In this document: piece after piece, positions 41,064-50,200 of the stretch
How positions within the stretch are numbered: position 1 is the first letter of the stretch
How the letters are laid out: each line of letters starts with the position of its first letter
From: CAVSIS01 sp963814875
GTDB taxonomy: Bacteria > Acidobacteriota > Thermoanaerobaculia > Thermoanaerobaculales > Sulfomarinibacteraceae
NCBI GenBank assembly: GCA_963814875.1
Contig: CAWFFJ010000015.1
Span: forward strand, 410,661 to 474,660
Reading direction: 5' to 3'
Length of the DNA: 64,000 bases
The notes under the pieces: generated by a model
The model's input: only the letters and a program-made list of their open reading frames with translations
Databases searched by the model: none
Told to the model about the DNA's origin: nothing
Translations under genes and position numbers: made by a program

Positions 41064-43049
41064 ATGATCGCGAAGAGGTTCCGCCGAGCCTGTCTGCTCG
41101 TCGCGGTGTCGTGGGTGATCGCCGGAGGCGTGGCGCTCGCGGCCGACGAGGAGGTCGAGCAGATCGACAGCAGCGCCTGCGCGACCTGCCACGAGACCAG
41201 CAAGCACAGCTCCGTGTACGTCGACGACATCGAGCACTCCGCGCACGAGGGCCTCGAGTGCCTCGACTGCCACGTTGACAAGAACACGGTGCCTCACCAG
41301 CAGAACACCGGGTTCACGGTCGGCTGCCAGGGGTGCCGGAACTGCCACGAGGAGGAGTCGAAGGAGTACAAGGCGCACGGTCGGGCGGTGGTCGGACCGT
41401 GCGAGGAGATCTCCGACCTTCCCAAGTGCTCCGACTGCCACGGCGACCACGACATCCTGCCGTCGTCGGTCAAGGCCTCGAAGACCCATCCCCTCAACCT
41501 CCCCTCGACCTGTGGAAAGTGCCACGAGAACCTGGACCTGACCAAGAAGTACGACATCCTGATCGACCACCCGATCGAAATCTACGAGTCCTCGGTCCAC
41601 GGCAAGGCCTCCAGGGGCGGGATCTACGTCGCCGCCACCTGCAACGACTGCCACTCGGCGGGCGGCAGCGCGCACCGGATCCTCTCGCCGGGCGAGCCGG
41701 ACTCCTCGATCAACCACTTCAACATTCCCCGCACCTGCGGCAAGTGCCACAAGGGCGTCGAGAACGACTACCTCGAGGGCATCCACGGACAGCGCGCAAT
41801 GCGCGGCGAGACCGACGTGCCGGTGTGCACCACCTGCCACGGCGAGCACGGGATCATCTCGCCGTCCGACCCGCGGTCGCCGGTGTCGCGGTCCCGAGTC
41901 GCCGAGGAGACCTGCTCACCTTGCCACGAGTCGACGGTCCTGAACGAGAAGTACGGCCTGCCGGCGGGGCGCCTGACCACCTTCATCGACTCCTACCACG
42001 GCCTCAAGAGCAAGGCCGGCGACACCCACGTCGCCAACTGCGCCTCCTGCCACGGGGTCCATCGGATCCTGCCGAGCTCGGACCCCACCTCGACGGTCAA
42101 CCCGGCCAACCTCCGCAAGACCTGCGGTGAGTGCCACCCCGCGATCTCGGCCAAGCTCGCCTCGACGCCGATCCACGGCCTCAGCGGCGCTGGCCTGCGG
42201 ACCCGCGCTGCGGACGTGGTCGAGAAGTTCTACATCGTCGCCATCGTCGTGATCATCGGTCTGATGGTGCTGCACTGGCTGATCGACCTCGGCCGCCAGA
42301 TCAAGAACTTGCTCGACCAGCGCCCGCAGGTCCGACGCATGCGTCCCGATGAGGTCTGGCAGCACGCCCTGCTGATGGTGACCTTCATCACTCTGGTGAT
42401 CTCGGGCTTCGCGCTGCGCTTCGATCAGAGCTTCGTCGCGCGCTTCTTCTTCGGCTGGGAGGGCGGCTTCCAGCTGCGGGGGACGGTCCACCGGGTCGCC
42501 GCGGTCGGTTTCATCATCACCATCATCTGGCACGTCTTCTTCGTGCTGCGCCCCCGGGGGCGTGCCTTCATCAAGGACATGCTGCCCAACTCGCACGACT
42601 TCACCTTCTTCATCCAGCGCATCCTCTACAACCTCGGACGCCGCGAGCACACCCCCTGCATCCAGCGCTTCAGCTACGTCGAGAAGGCCGAGTACTGGGC
42701 GCTTGTCTGGGGTACTGCGGTCATGGTGGTGACCGGGTTCATGCTCTGGTTCGACAACTGGTTCATCCAGTTTCTACCCAAGGGTGCCCTCGACGTGGCG
42801 CTGGTGGTGCACTACTGGGAGGCGTGGTTGGCGACCCTCGCGATCCTCGTGTGGCACATGTACTCGGTGGTCTTCAACCCGCACGTCTATCCCATGAACC
42901 CGAGCTGGCTCACCGGAACGATGCCGGAGGAGATGTACGACCACGAGCACCCCGGTCACCTCGAGCAGGCTCGGCGCGAGACCGAGGAGGACCTCCAGCG
43001 TGAGATCGCCAAGGTCAAAGGCGAACAGCCCCTGATCCGCGACGAGTGA
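41064..43049 (+). CDS. Undecaheme cytochrome c fused to a b-type cytochrome membrane domain (CbcL-like)
   Basis: 661 residues. A signal peptide (MIAKRFRRACLLVAVSWVIAG...ALA) is followed by a periplasmic region with 11 CxxCH haem-binding motifs (CATCH near residue 39 to CGECH near 354). From about 385 there are four to five transmembrane helices with His residues (VLHWLIDL, VHRVAAVGF, TIIWHVFFVL, VHYWEAWL, LVWHMYSVVF) typical of the di-haem b subunit of hydrogenase and formate dehydrogenase. This c+b layout matches CbcL of Geobacter, a quinol-oxidising inner-membrane protein in extracellular electron transfer. Direction and acceptor here are unknown. ATG 41064 has GGAGG; GTG 41028 is less likely. 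It stands alone with its own promoters. Confidence 0.88.
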   Translation: MIAKRFRRACLLVAVSWVIAGGVALAADEEVEQIDSSACATCHETSKHSSVYVDDIEHSAHEGLECLDCHVDKNTVPHQQNTGFTVGCQGCRNCHEEESKEYKAHGRAVVGPCEEISDLPKCSDCHGDHDILPSSVKASKTHPLNLPSTCGKCHENLDLTKKYDILIDHPIEIYESSVHGKASRGGIYVAATCNDCHSAGGSAHRILSPGEPDSSINHFNIPRTCGKCHKGVENDYLEGIHGQRAMRGETDVPVCTTCHGEHGIISPSDPRSPVSRSRVAEETCSPCHESTVLNEKYGLPAGRLTTFIDSYHGLKSKAGDTHVANCASCHGVHRILPSSDPTSTVNPANLRKTCGECHPAISAKLASTPIHGLSGAGLRTRAADVVEKFYIVAIVVIIGLMVLHWLIDLGRQIKNLLDQRPQVRRMRPDEVWQHALLMVTFITLVISGFALRFDQSFVARFFFGWEGGFQLRGTVHRVAAVGFIITIIWHVFFVLRPRGRAFIKDMLPNSHDFTFFIQRILYNLGRREHTPCIQRFSYVEKAEYWALVWGTAVMVVTGFMLWFDNWFIQFLPKGALDVALVVHYWEAWLATLAILVWHMYSVVFNPHVYPMNPSWLTGTMPEEMYDHEHPGHLEQARRETEEDLQREIAKVKGEQPLIRDE

Positions 43050-43251
43050 CCGCCGGACATCGATCGAACGCCGCCGCCGGTCGCCCGCCGGCGGCGGTTG
43101 CCGTTTCGACACGGCCCGCAGAGCCGTCGTGGGCCCCTGCTGTCGCGCCGCCACGTCCCACCCACACCGGTGGTCGCAACCGAATCGGCGTGCGCGGGAG
43201 GGACGCCGGGAGCGGTGCACGCTACACTTGCGCCGGAAGGAGCGCCGGACG

Positions 43252-43503
43252 ATGGCGATCGACCCCAAGCTGCTGGAGATTCTCGTGTGCCCGGTGGACA
43301 AGTCGCCCCTTCGCCTCGTGCCCCTGCCCGTGGCGGTGCGGGAGCGGCTGGTCGCGCGTTACCGCGACCAGTTCAAGGACGAGGAGCCGGTGGTCGAGGA
43401 GGGCCTCGCGAGCGACTCCTCGCGCCGGGTCTACCCGATCGTGTCGGACATCCCCGTGATGCTGGTCGACGAAGCCCTGACCTGGGCGGAGGTGTTCGGC
43501 TGA
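43252..43503 (+). CDS. Trm112-like zinc-ribbon protein with incomplete metal site
   Basis: 83 residues. It starts like YcaR/Trm112 proteins (DPKLLEILVCPVDKSPLRL) and ends VYPIVSDIPVMLVDEA, the usual closing strand. Only one of the expected Cys residues is present, CPVDK instead of CPxC, and the second pair is missing, so it probably binds no zinc. ATG 43252 follows GGAAGG. A TACACT box lies at about 43222. Its stop is followed at once by the O-antigen-ligase-like gene. Confidence 0.75.
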   Translation: MAIDPKLLEILVCPVDKSPLRLVPLPVAVRERLVARYRDQFKDEEPVVEEGLASDSSRRVYPIVSDIPVMLVDEALTWAEVFG

Positions 43504-43514
43504 GCCTGCGCGGT

Positions 43515-44636
43515 GTGGCGGCGGGCGTGCTCGTCGCCGGGGTGGCCCTGAGCTTCAAGCTGGGTCTGGCCAACAGCCTCCTCGGCCTCGCGCTGCTGCT
43601 GTGGGTCACCGCTTTAGTGCGCGGGACGGCGACCTGGCGACCCTCGCGGCTCTACCTCCCAATACTGGGCTACGTGCTGGTGAGCGTGGCTTCGGCGCTC
43701 GCCTCCTACGACCCGTGGTTCAGTCTCGGCGACCTCGGCGAGCTCTCGCTGTTCGCCATCATCCCGATGACTGCCTCGATGATCGACCGCAGCTGGTGGG
43801 ACCGCTTTCTGGTGGCGGTGACCGCCACCGGCGTGGCCTCGTCGCTGGTCGGGTTGTGGCAGTACAGCCATGGTTCGTCAAACCTCGACCATCGGCTCAC
43901 CGGGCTCATGAACCACTACATGACCTTCTCCGGTTGCACGCTGCTGGTCGTCCTGCTGCTCGCTGCCGATGCCGCGTTCCACCCCGACCGGCGCCGTCTG
44001 CTGTGGACGGTGCCCGCTGTCGCCGTGTGCACCACGGCGCTGCTGCTGTCCTTCACCCGCAACGCCTGGGTCGGCCTCGCCGCCGGCGCCGTGCTGATGG
44101 CGGCGGTGTGGCGCCCGAAGGCCTTCTACGCCTATCCGGTGATCGCCATCCTGCTCGCCGTGCTGCTGCCGCGCCCGGTGCTCGACCGCTTCGTCTCGAT
44201 CTTCGACCTCTCCCAGCCCTCGAACTACGACCGCCTGTGCATGACCGTTTCCGGTGCGGAGATGGTCCAGGACCGGCCTCTGCTCGGCGTCGGTCCGGGC
44301 ATGGTCAAGCGGCGTTACCCACTGTACCGTGCGGAGGACGCGCCCCGCTGGCTGGTGCCCCACCTGCACTCGAACGTGGTTCAGATCGCCGCCGAGCGCG
44401 GCTTGCTCGGCCTGGCCACCTACCTCGCGGCCCTGGTCGTCTTCGCCCGTCACACCTGGCGCGCGCTGCGTCGCCGCGACGGCCCCGAGTTCGCCGCCCT
44501 CGCCGGCTGCCTGCTGGCGATCGCGGGCATCACCGTGGCCGGGCTGTTCGAGTACAACTGGGCCGACGCGGAGGTCTCGATACTCACTTACGCCTGCCTC
44601 GCCGCACCCTGGGCGCTGGCGCCGGAGCGGGCGTGA
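43515..44636 (+). CDS. O-antigen ligase-like polysaccharide membrane protein (Wzy_C)
   Basis: About 373 residues with some ten transmembrane helices. The Wzy_C segment has SFTRNAWVGLAAGAVL, the family's large periplasmic loop with GVGPGMVKRRYPLYRAEDAP and PHLHSNVVQIAAERGLLGL. This is typical of ligases or polymerases that handle lipid-linked glycans. The start is uncertain: the frame is open upstream across the previous gene. GTG 43515 begins the first hydrophobic helix; a CTG at 43500 overlapping the previous stop is possible. No other glycan genes adjoin it. The stop overlaps the xseA start. Confidence 0.82.
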   Translation: MAAGVLVAGVALSFKLGLANSLLGLALLLWVTALVRGTATWRPSRLYLPILGYVLVSVASALASYDPWFSLGDLGELSLFAIIPMTASMIDRSWWDRFLVAVTATGVASSLVGLWQYSHGSSNLDHRLTGLMNHYMTFSGCTLLVVLLLAADAAFHPDRRRLLWTVPAVAVCTTALLLSFTRNAWVGLAAGAVLMAAVWRPKAFYAYPVIAILLAVLLPRPVLDRFVSIFDLSQPSNYDRLCMTVSGAEMVQDRPLLGVGPGMVKRRYPLYRAEDAPRWLVPHLHSNVVQIAAERGLLGLATYLAALVVFARHTWRALRRRDGPEFAALAGCLLAIAGITVAGLFEYNWADAEVSILTYACLAAPWALAPERA

Positions 44637-46072
44637 GCCGCCGGATCTGGACCGTTTCGGAGCTTGTCGGCGAGGTCAACCTCCTGCTTGAGCAGGGCTT
44701 CTCGGGCGTGGCGGTGGACGGCGAGGTGACCAACGCCAGCGTGTCCGGGCGCGGGCACGTCTACTTCACGCTCAAGGACGGGGCCGCCGCGCTCGACTGC
44801 GTGATGTGGGGATCGCGGGCCGAGCGCCTGCGCTTCCGGCTCGAGGACGGGCTCGCGGTTCGTGCCCTCGGCAGCCTCGCCGTCTACCCCCAGCGTGGTC
44901 GCCTGCAGCTGGTGGTGGAGGCGCTCGAGCCGCAGGGGTTGGGCGCGCTCCAGCTCGCCTTCGAGCAGCTCAAGCAGCGCCTCACGGCGGAGGGCCTGTT
45001 CGCTCTCGAGCGCAAGCGTGCCCTGCCGGTCTTCCCGCGTCGGATCGGGATCGTGACCTCTGTCACCGGCGCTGCTCTTCGCGACATGCTCAAGGTGCTG
45101 CGGCGGCTCCCCTTTGCCGAGGTGATCGTGGCGCACGCCCAGGTCCAAGGCGACGGCGCGGCCGAGCAGGTCGCGGTCGCGGTCGACCGCCTCGGCGCCA
45201 GCGGGCTGGTCGACGTTGTGATCGTGGCACGCGGAGGCGGCAGCCTCGAGGACCTGTGGGCGTTCAACGAGGAGCCGGTCGCGCGGGCGATCGCCGCCTG
45301 CCCGGTGCCGGTGGTCTCCGGCGTCGGACACGAGACCGATGTCACGATCGCGGACTTCGTCGCCGACCTGCGGGCGGCCACCCCGACCCAGGCCGCGGAG
45401 CTGGTCGCGGAGCGTCTGGACACTTGTGCGCGGCGACTGGAGGACGCAGGCCTTGGTCTCGCCCGCGACCTCCGGCGCCACCTCGGCCTCGCCCGCGCGC
45501 GTCTCGAGGGGCTCGAGGGATCCTCGGGGCTTGCTCGCCTTCCCCAGCGTCTCCGCCTGGCGGCTGCCAGGCTGCAGCGAGCGGATCGCCTCGGGGCGGT
45601 TCTCAGGGGCCGGCTCGACCACCTGCGAGCTCGGACCGAGGCCGCCCGGGCGGGCCTGCGGCGGCTGCCGGGGCGGGTTGCGGCCGGCGGCCACCGACGC
45701 CTGCTCGCGAGCCGCAGGGAGCTTCTCATCCAGCTCATGCGGGGCCGGCTCGACCGTCTCGTCGGCGGCATCGCCGCGAGCGAGCGAGCGCTCGGCCACC
45801 TCGGCCCGATGGCCGTGCTCGAGCGTGGCTACTCGATCACAACCCGTGCCGACGACGGCGCGCCGCTCAAGGACGCCTCCCTGGTGCGACCGGGCCAGGT
45901 CCTCAGCACCCGCCTAGCCCGCGGAGAGCTGCGCTCGATCGCGGCGCCCGGTGAGCGGCCGCGGTCCGGCCGGAGCGTCGCGGCCGCCCAGGCGACGCTG
46001 TTCGGCGGCGAGACCGGGCCGGGCGAGCGCCCGGGAGGGGGCGCCGGTGCGGCTCCCGAGGAGGATCCATGA
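44633..46072 (+). CDS. xseA: Exodeoxyribonuclease VII large subunit
   Basis: Single-strand exonuclease subunit. An OB-fold N-terminus (IWTVSELVGEVNLLLEQGF, VTNASVSGRGHVYFTLKD) is followed by the catalytic core IGIVTSVTGAALRDMLKVL, VIVARGGGSLEDLWAFNEE, VVSGVGHETDVTIADFVAD and RAATPTQAAEL. A long coiled coil comes next, and ALGHLGPMAVLERGYSI closes the protein. It has 479 residues. GTG 44633 overlaps the preceding stop, and xseB overlaps the end. The open frame upstream lies within the O-antigen ligase gene and is not coding. Confidence 0.95.
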   Translation: MSRRIWTVSELVGEVNLLLEQGFSGVAVDGEVTNASVSGRGHVYFTLKDGAAALDCVMWGSRAERLRFRLEDGLAVRALGSLAVYPQRGRLQLVVEALEPQGLGALQLAFEQLKQRLTAEGLFALERKRALPVFPRRIGIVTSVTGAALRDMLKVLRRLPFAEVIVAHAQVQGDGAAEQVAVAVDRLGASGLVDVVIVARGGGSLEDLWAFNEEPVARAIAACPVPVVSGVGHETDVTIADFVADLRAATPTQAAELVAERLDTCARRLEDAGLGLARDLRRHLGLARARLEGLEGSSGLARLPQRLRLAAARLQRADRLGAVLRGRLDHLRARTEAARAGLRRLPGRVAAGGHRRLLASRRELLIQLMRGRLDRLVGGIAASERALGHLGPMAVLERGYSITTRADDGAPLKDASLVRPGQVLSTRLARGELRSIAAPGERPRSGRSVAAAQATLFGGETGPGERPGGGAGAAPEEDP

Positions 46073-46311
46073 CCCAGAGCGGTGACGGGGAGCGGTTCGA
46101 AGACCAGCTGGCACGGCTGGAGGAGATCGTCGACCGCCTTGAGGACGACGCCGTCGGCCTCGAGGAGGCGCTCGGCCTGTTCGAGCAGGGCATGCGGCTG
46201 GCCAAGGCGTGCCGTACGCGGCTCGAGGCCGTGGAGCTCAAGGTCGCTCGGCTGCTCGCCCCGGACGAGGGGGAGGACCTCACCGAGGCCCTCGACCAGG
46301 ACGCGCCGTGA
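46069..46311 (+). CDS. xseB: Exodeoxyribonuclease VII small subunit
   Basis: 80 residues with the family core FEDQLARLEEIVDRLEDDAVGLEEALGLFEQGM..L, a helical hairpin that packs on XseA. It overlaps xseA (ATGA) and is overlapped by ispA (GTGA), the standard xseA-xseB-ispA order. Confidence 0.95.
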   Translation: MTQSGDGERFEDQLARLEEIVDRLEDDAVGLEEALGLFEQGMRLAKACRTRLEAVELKVARLLAPDEGEDLTEALDQDAP

Positions 46312-47210
46312 ACCTGCCCGAACTGCTCGCGCGCGAGCGTGCGGCGGTCGATGCCGCCCTTGACCGGGTTCTGCCTCCGGCCGATGCCTGGCCGTCGCGC
46401 CTCCACCGGGCGATGCGCTACGCGGTGCTCGGGGGCGGCAAGCGGGTCCGGCCGGTCCTGGCCCGGCTCGCCCACGCGGCGGCCGGCGGCGATCCGGAGG
46501 CGATCGGCGAGGCGGTCGTGGGCCTCGAGCTGATCCACACCTACTCGCTGGTCCACGACGACCTCCCGGCAATGGACGACGACATCCTGCGCCGCGGACG
46601 TGCCACGGTGCACGTCGCGTTTGACGAGGCGACGGCGATCCTGGTCGGAGATGCGCTGCTCACCGAGGGGCTCGGCCTGCTCGCGAGCTTTCCCCGAGGC
46701 GAGGCGTGGGCAGGACGGCGGGCCGCGGCGACCGCCCTGGTTGCCGAGGCCGTCGGCTCCCGCGGCATGGTCGGCGGCCAGGTGGAGGACCTCGAGGCCA
46801 CCGGCCAGGCGCCGGGGGCGGAGGAGGCGCCGGCAGTCCGACTCGAGCGCATCCACCGGCACAAGACCGGCGCCCTGCTGCGCGCGTCGGTGGAGCTCGG
46901 GGCAGTGCTCGCCGGGGTTGACCAGCCCACCCGGGCTGAGTTCGCCGCCTACGGCGACCTTCTCGGTCTCGCGTTCCAGATCGCCGACGACATCCTCGAT
47001 GCGACCGCCACGGCCGAGGAGCTCGGCAAGTCGCCCGGCAAGGACGCCCGGGCCGGAAAGCTGACCTACGTCACCCTGTTCGGTCTCGCCAGCGCGCGGG
47101 CGCGGCTGGACGAGCTCGAGGCGGAGCTGACCGTGCGCGCCGGCTCGATCGAGGGTGACGACGGCGCCCTCGCCGGCCTCGCGCGCTATGTCGCGCGCCG
47201 ACGTCGGTGA
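46308..47210 (+). CDS. ispA: Polyprenyl (farnesyl/geranyl) diphosphate synthase
   Basis: Condenses isopentenyl diphosphate with allylic diphosphates for quinone and undecaprenol side chains. The first aspartate-rich motif lies in LVHDDLPAMDDD and the second in FQIADDILD. GGGKRVRPVL near residue 44 binds diphosphate, and HRHKTGALLRASVELGA is typical of IspA. It has 300 residues. GTG 46308 overlaps xseB. Chain length cannot be set from sequence by eye. Confidence 0.92.
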   Translation: MNLPELLARERAAVDAALDRVLPPADAWPSRLHRAMRYAVLGGGKRVRPVLARLAHAAAGGDPEAIGEAVVGLELIHTYSLVHDDLPAMDDDILRRGRATVHVAFDEATAILVGDALLTEGLGLLASFPRGEAWAGRRAAATALVAEAVGSRGMVGGQVEDLEATGQAPGAEEAPAVRLERIHRHKTGALLRASVELGAVLAGVDQPTRAEFAAYGDLLGLAFQIADDILDATATAEELGKSPGKDARAGKLTYVTLFGLASARARLDELEAELTVRAGSIEGDDGALAGLARYVARRRR

Positions 47211-47233
47211 CCCCGGTGGCACGCCCCCTCACA

Positions 47234-47263
47234 TTGCCACCGGCTCGCCGCTTCCGGTAGGCT
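47234..47263 (+). promoter_or_regulatory. Putative promoter of the DUF2298 giant gene, leaderless type
   Basis: TTGCCA (47234-47239), 18 bases, TAGGCT (47258-47263), then seven bases to ATG 47271. No Shine-Dalgarno precedes the ATG. Confidence 0.45.
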
Positions 47264-47270
47264 CCCTACG

Positions 47271-50200
47271 ATGCGATCGCGCCGCGTGTGGCTGCTGCTC
47301 CTGCTCGCGGGCCTGCTGCGGCTTGCCGTGCAGGGCTGGGACTCGTCGCTACGGTCGCCCCATCCCGACGAGCGCCAGGTCGCATTCGTCGCGGAGCGTC
47401 TCCACGGCTGGTTCACCGATCCCGGGTTCTACGCCTACGGCTCGCTGCACCTGCAGCTGGTCCGGCTGGCCTCGTGGCTGACCGGCGACGGCGGCCACTA
47501 CCGCGGGCTGCTGGTCGGAGGCCGTGTCCTCTCTCTGGCGGCGAGCCTGCTCGCGCTGACCCTCGGGGTGTGGATGGCGCGGCGCGCCTGGGGCAAGCGG
47601 TCGGCATGGACCGTCCTGGTGCTCGGGGCGTGGGTGCCGCTGGATCTCCAGCAGTCTCACTTCGCGACCGTCGAGGCAGACCACGCGGCGTGGGTCATGG
47701 CGGCCCTCGCGGGCTCATTCTGGCTCGCCACCGGCGGCGGGACCCTCGCCGCCGTGCTCGCCGGCGCGGCCGCGGGGGCGTCGCTGGCGGTGAAGATCGC
47801 GTCCATACCGTTGGCGTTTCCGCTCGCGGTGGCGTTGGTGCTCGCTGCGCGCGGGATCGGCCTGCTCGAGCTGGCGCGACTCGCGGCCGTGACGGGGCTC
47901 TCGGCCGTGCTGTCGTTCTGGCTCGCCCAGCCGTGGGCGTTCACCTCGGCGAAGCCGCCGCTGGTGGTTCTCGCAGCCCTTGCCGCCGCGACGGCCGCCC
48001 TGACGATCGCGGCGGGGCGGACCGGGCGCGCGCGGCATGCTGCGGCCGGCATCGGGCTCACCGCCCTCCTCGGCGGAGCTGTCGCGCTGGTGGCGCCGCC
48101 CCTCAACCCCGCCTACCTGGCCGGAGTCGGCGAGCAGGTCGCGATGGTCCTCGGCCGCGCGGACCTTGCCTATGTCCGCGTGTACCACGGGACCCTGCCG
48201 GTGCTCTACCCGGCGCGCGAGCTCGCCCTGTGGGGACTCGGACCGCTGCTCGCCGCCGCCGCCGCGTGCGCTGCCGGGCTCGCCCTGTGGCGGCTCGGCT
48301 CGCGCTGGCGGCGCCTCGTCGGCGGTCCGGTGGCCAGAGGCGACGTCGCACTCCTCGTGCTGCTCGCGTGGCTGCTCCCGATGGCCGGCCGGCTCGCCAC
48401 CCTGCAGGTGAAGTACCTGCGCTACTGGGAGCCGCTGGTGGTGCCGGGTGTCATGGTCACCGCCTGGGCGCTCGCTCGTGCGGAGCGGCTCGGCTGGCGG
48501 CCTGTCGTGCGGGCGGTGGTTGCCGGAACGGTCGTCTGGGGCCTGGTGTATGTGTCGGCCTTTCTCGACCCGCATCCCCACCGGACCGCCGCGGAGTGGA
48601 TTCGGATGACGGTCCAGCCGGGCCAAACGGTGGCCTTCGAGCACTGGGACGAGACCCTCGACCTCGGTGGGGTGGCTGGTGTCCAGCACGTCGAGCTTCC
48701 CTCCTACGACCTTCCCGACAACGCCGACAAGGCGCAGCGCTGGTGCGAAAACCTCGCCCAGGCCGACTGGGTCGTACTGACCTCGAACCGGGTCCGACGC
48801 ACGGTCCTCGCCAACCCCGAGCGTTTCCCGCTCACTGGGCGGCTGTACCGGTTGCTGCTCGCCGGAGAAGCCGGTTTCACGCCGCTGACCCGCATCGACC
48901 GCGGACCTCACCTGCTCGGCCTGCGGTTGCCCGTGCAGCTCGCCGACGAGAGCTTCGTGAACTACGACTTCCCTCGGGTGGTGGTGCTGCGCCGCACCGG
49001 CACCGTCGACCCCGTCGCCCTCGTCGAGCGCGTCAGTCGGCCGCTGCCGCAGCTCGAGGCGCTCGGCCCGGCGGGCATCGAGCACCGACTGGTCGATCCC
49101 CTCCCGCGCCTGCCGTCGGTGCCGGGCCGCGTGCGCCAGATCATCGACCTCGGCCTGTGGGCCCTGCTCTTTGCGGCGTCCGGCGTCGCGGTGTGGGCGC
49201 TCGCCCTGCCTGCGCTGCGCGGCTGGCCGGACGCCGGGCTCGGGCTCGCCCTCACCACCGGCTGGATCGCGCCGGCCTGGCTGCTCTGGTTCGGCTCCGA
49301 GGCCGGGTTGTGGCCGGTGGGCGCGGCCACCGCCACCTGGATCGAGCTCGCTCTCCTGACGGCAGGCGGGTTCGCAGTGTCGAGGCGCCGGAGACTGGTC
49401 GTCCGCCTGGTGCGTGCGCGCGGCTGGGCGATGTCGGCGGTGTTGCTGGTGACCGTCGCCGTCTGGCTCGGCTTCCTCGTGGTGCGCGCCTCAAACCCGG
49501 CGATCCACTGGGGGGAGAAGCCGATGGACTTCTCCTTCCTCAACGCGTTCCTCAACGGCCGCTCTTGGCCCCCGGGCGAACCGTGGCTCGCCGGACTGCC
49601 GCTTCTCTACTACTACGGTGGCGAGATCCTGGCGGCGTGGCCGATCCTGCTCGCCGGGACCTACCCGGCGGTCGGCTACAACCTCATGGCCGCAGCGGTG
49701 CCCGCGCTCGCGGCGGCACCTCTGGCGACCCTCGGCCTTCTGGTCGCCCGCCGTCGCCGCGCCGCGGCCGCCTGGCTGCTGCCGGTGCTCGTCCTGCTCA
49801 CCGGAAACCTCGCCTGGCCGTGGCTGGTCGGGATGGCACGGTCCGGGCGGTGGTTCGACATGTGGTGGGCGACCTCGCGGGTGGTGCCCGGCTTTGCGAT
49901 CGACGAGTACCCGCTGTGGACCGCCCTGTTCGCGGACCTCCACGCCCACTTCCTGGCGCTGCCGGTGGTCCTGGTCGCTGCGCTGTGGGGCTGGGCGACG
50001 GTCCACCTCAAACGGGCCTGGCCAATCGCCGCGGCCGCCTGCGGCCTTGCGGTCGGCGTGCTGGCAACCACCAATCCGTGGGACATCCTGGTCCTCACCG
50101 CCGCCCTCGCAATCGGGGTGGTGGCTGCGGTGCCTGAGGGACCGCGGGCGTTTGCCCGACTGGCGCTTGCCGCAGCGGTCAGCCTGGTGGTTGCGGCGCC

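Noticed and set aside
47288..50137. 949-codon plus-strand open frame in a second register
   Set aside because: Shadow of the giant membrane protein; Arg-rich with no membrane helices or motifs.
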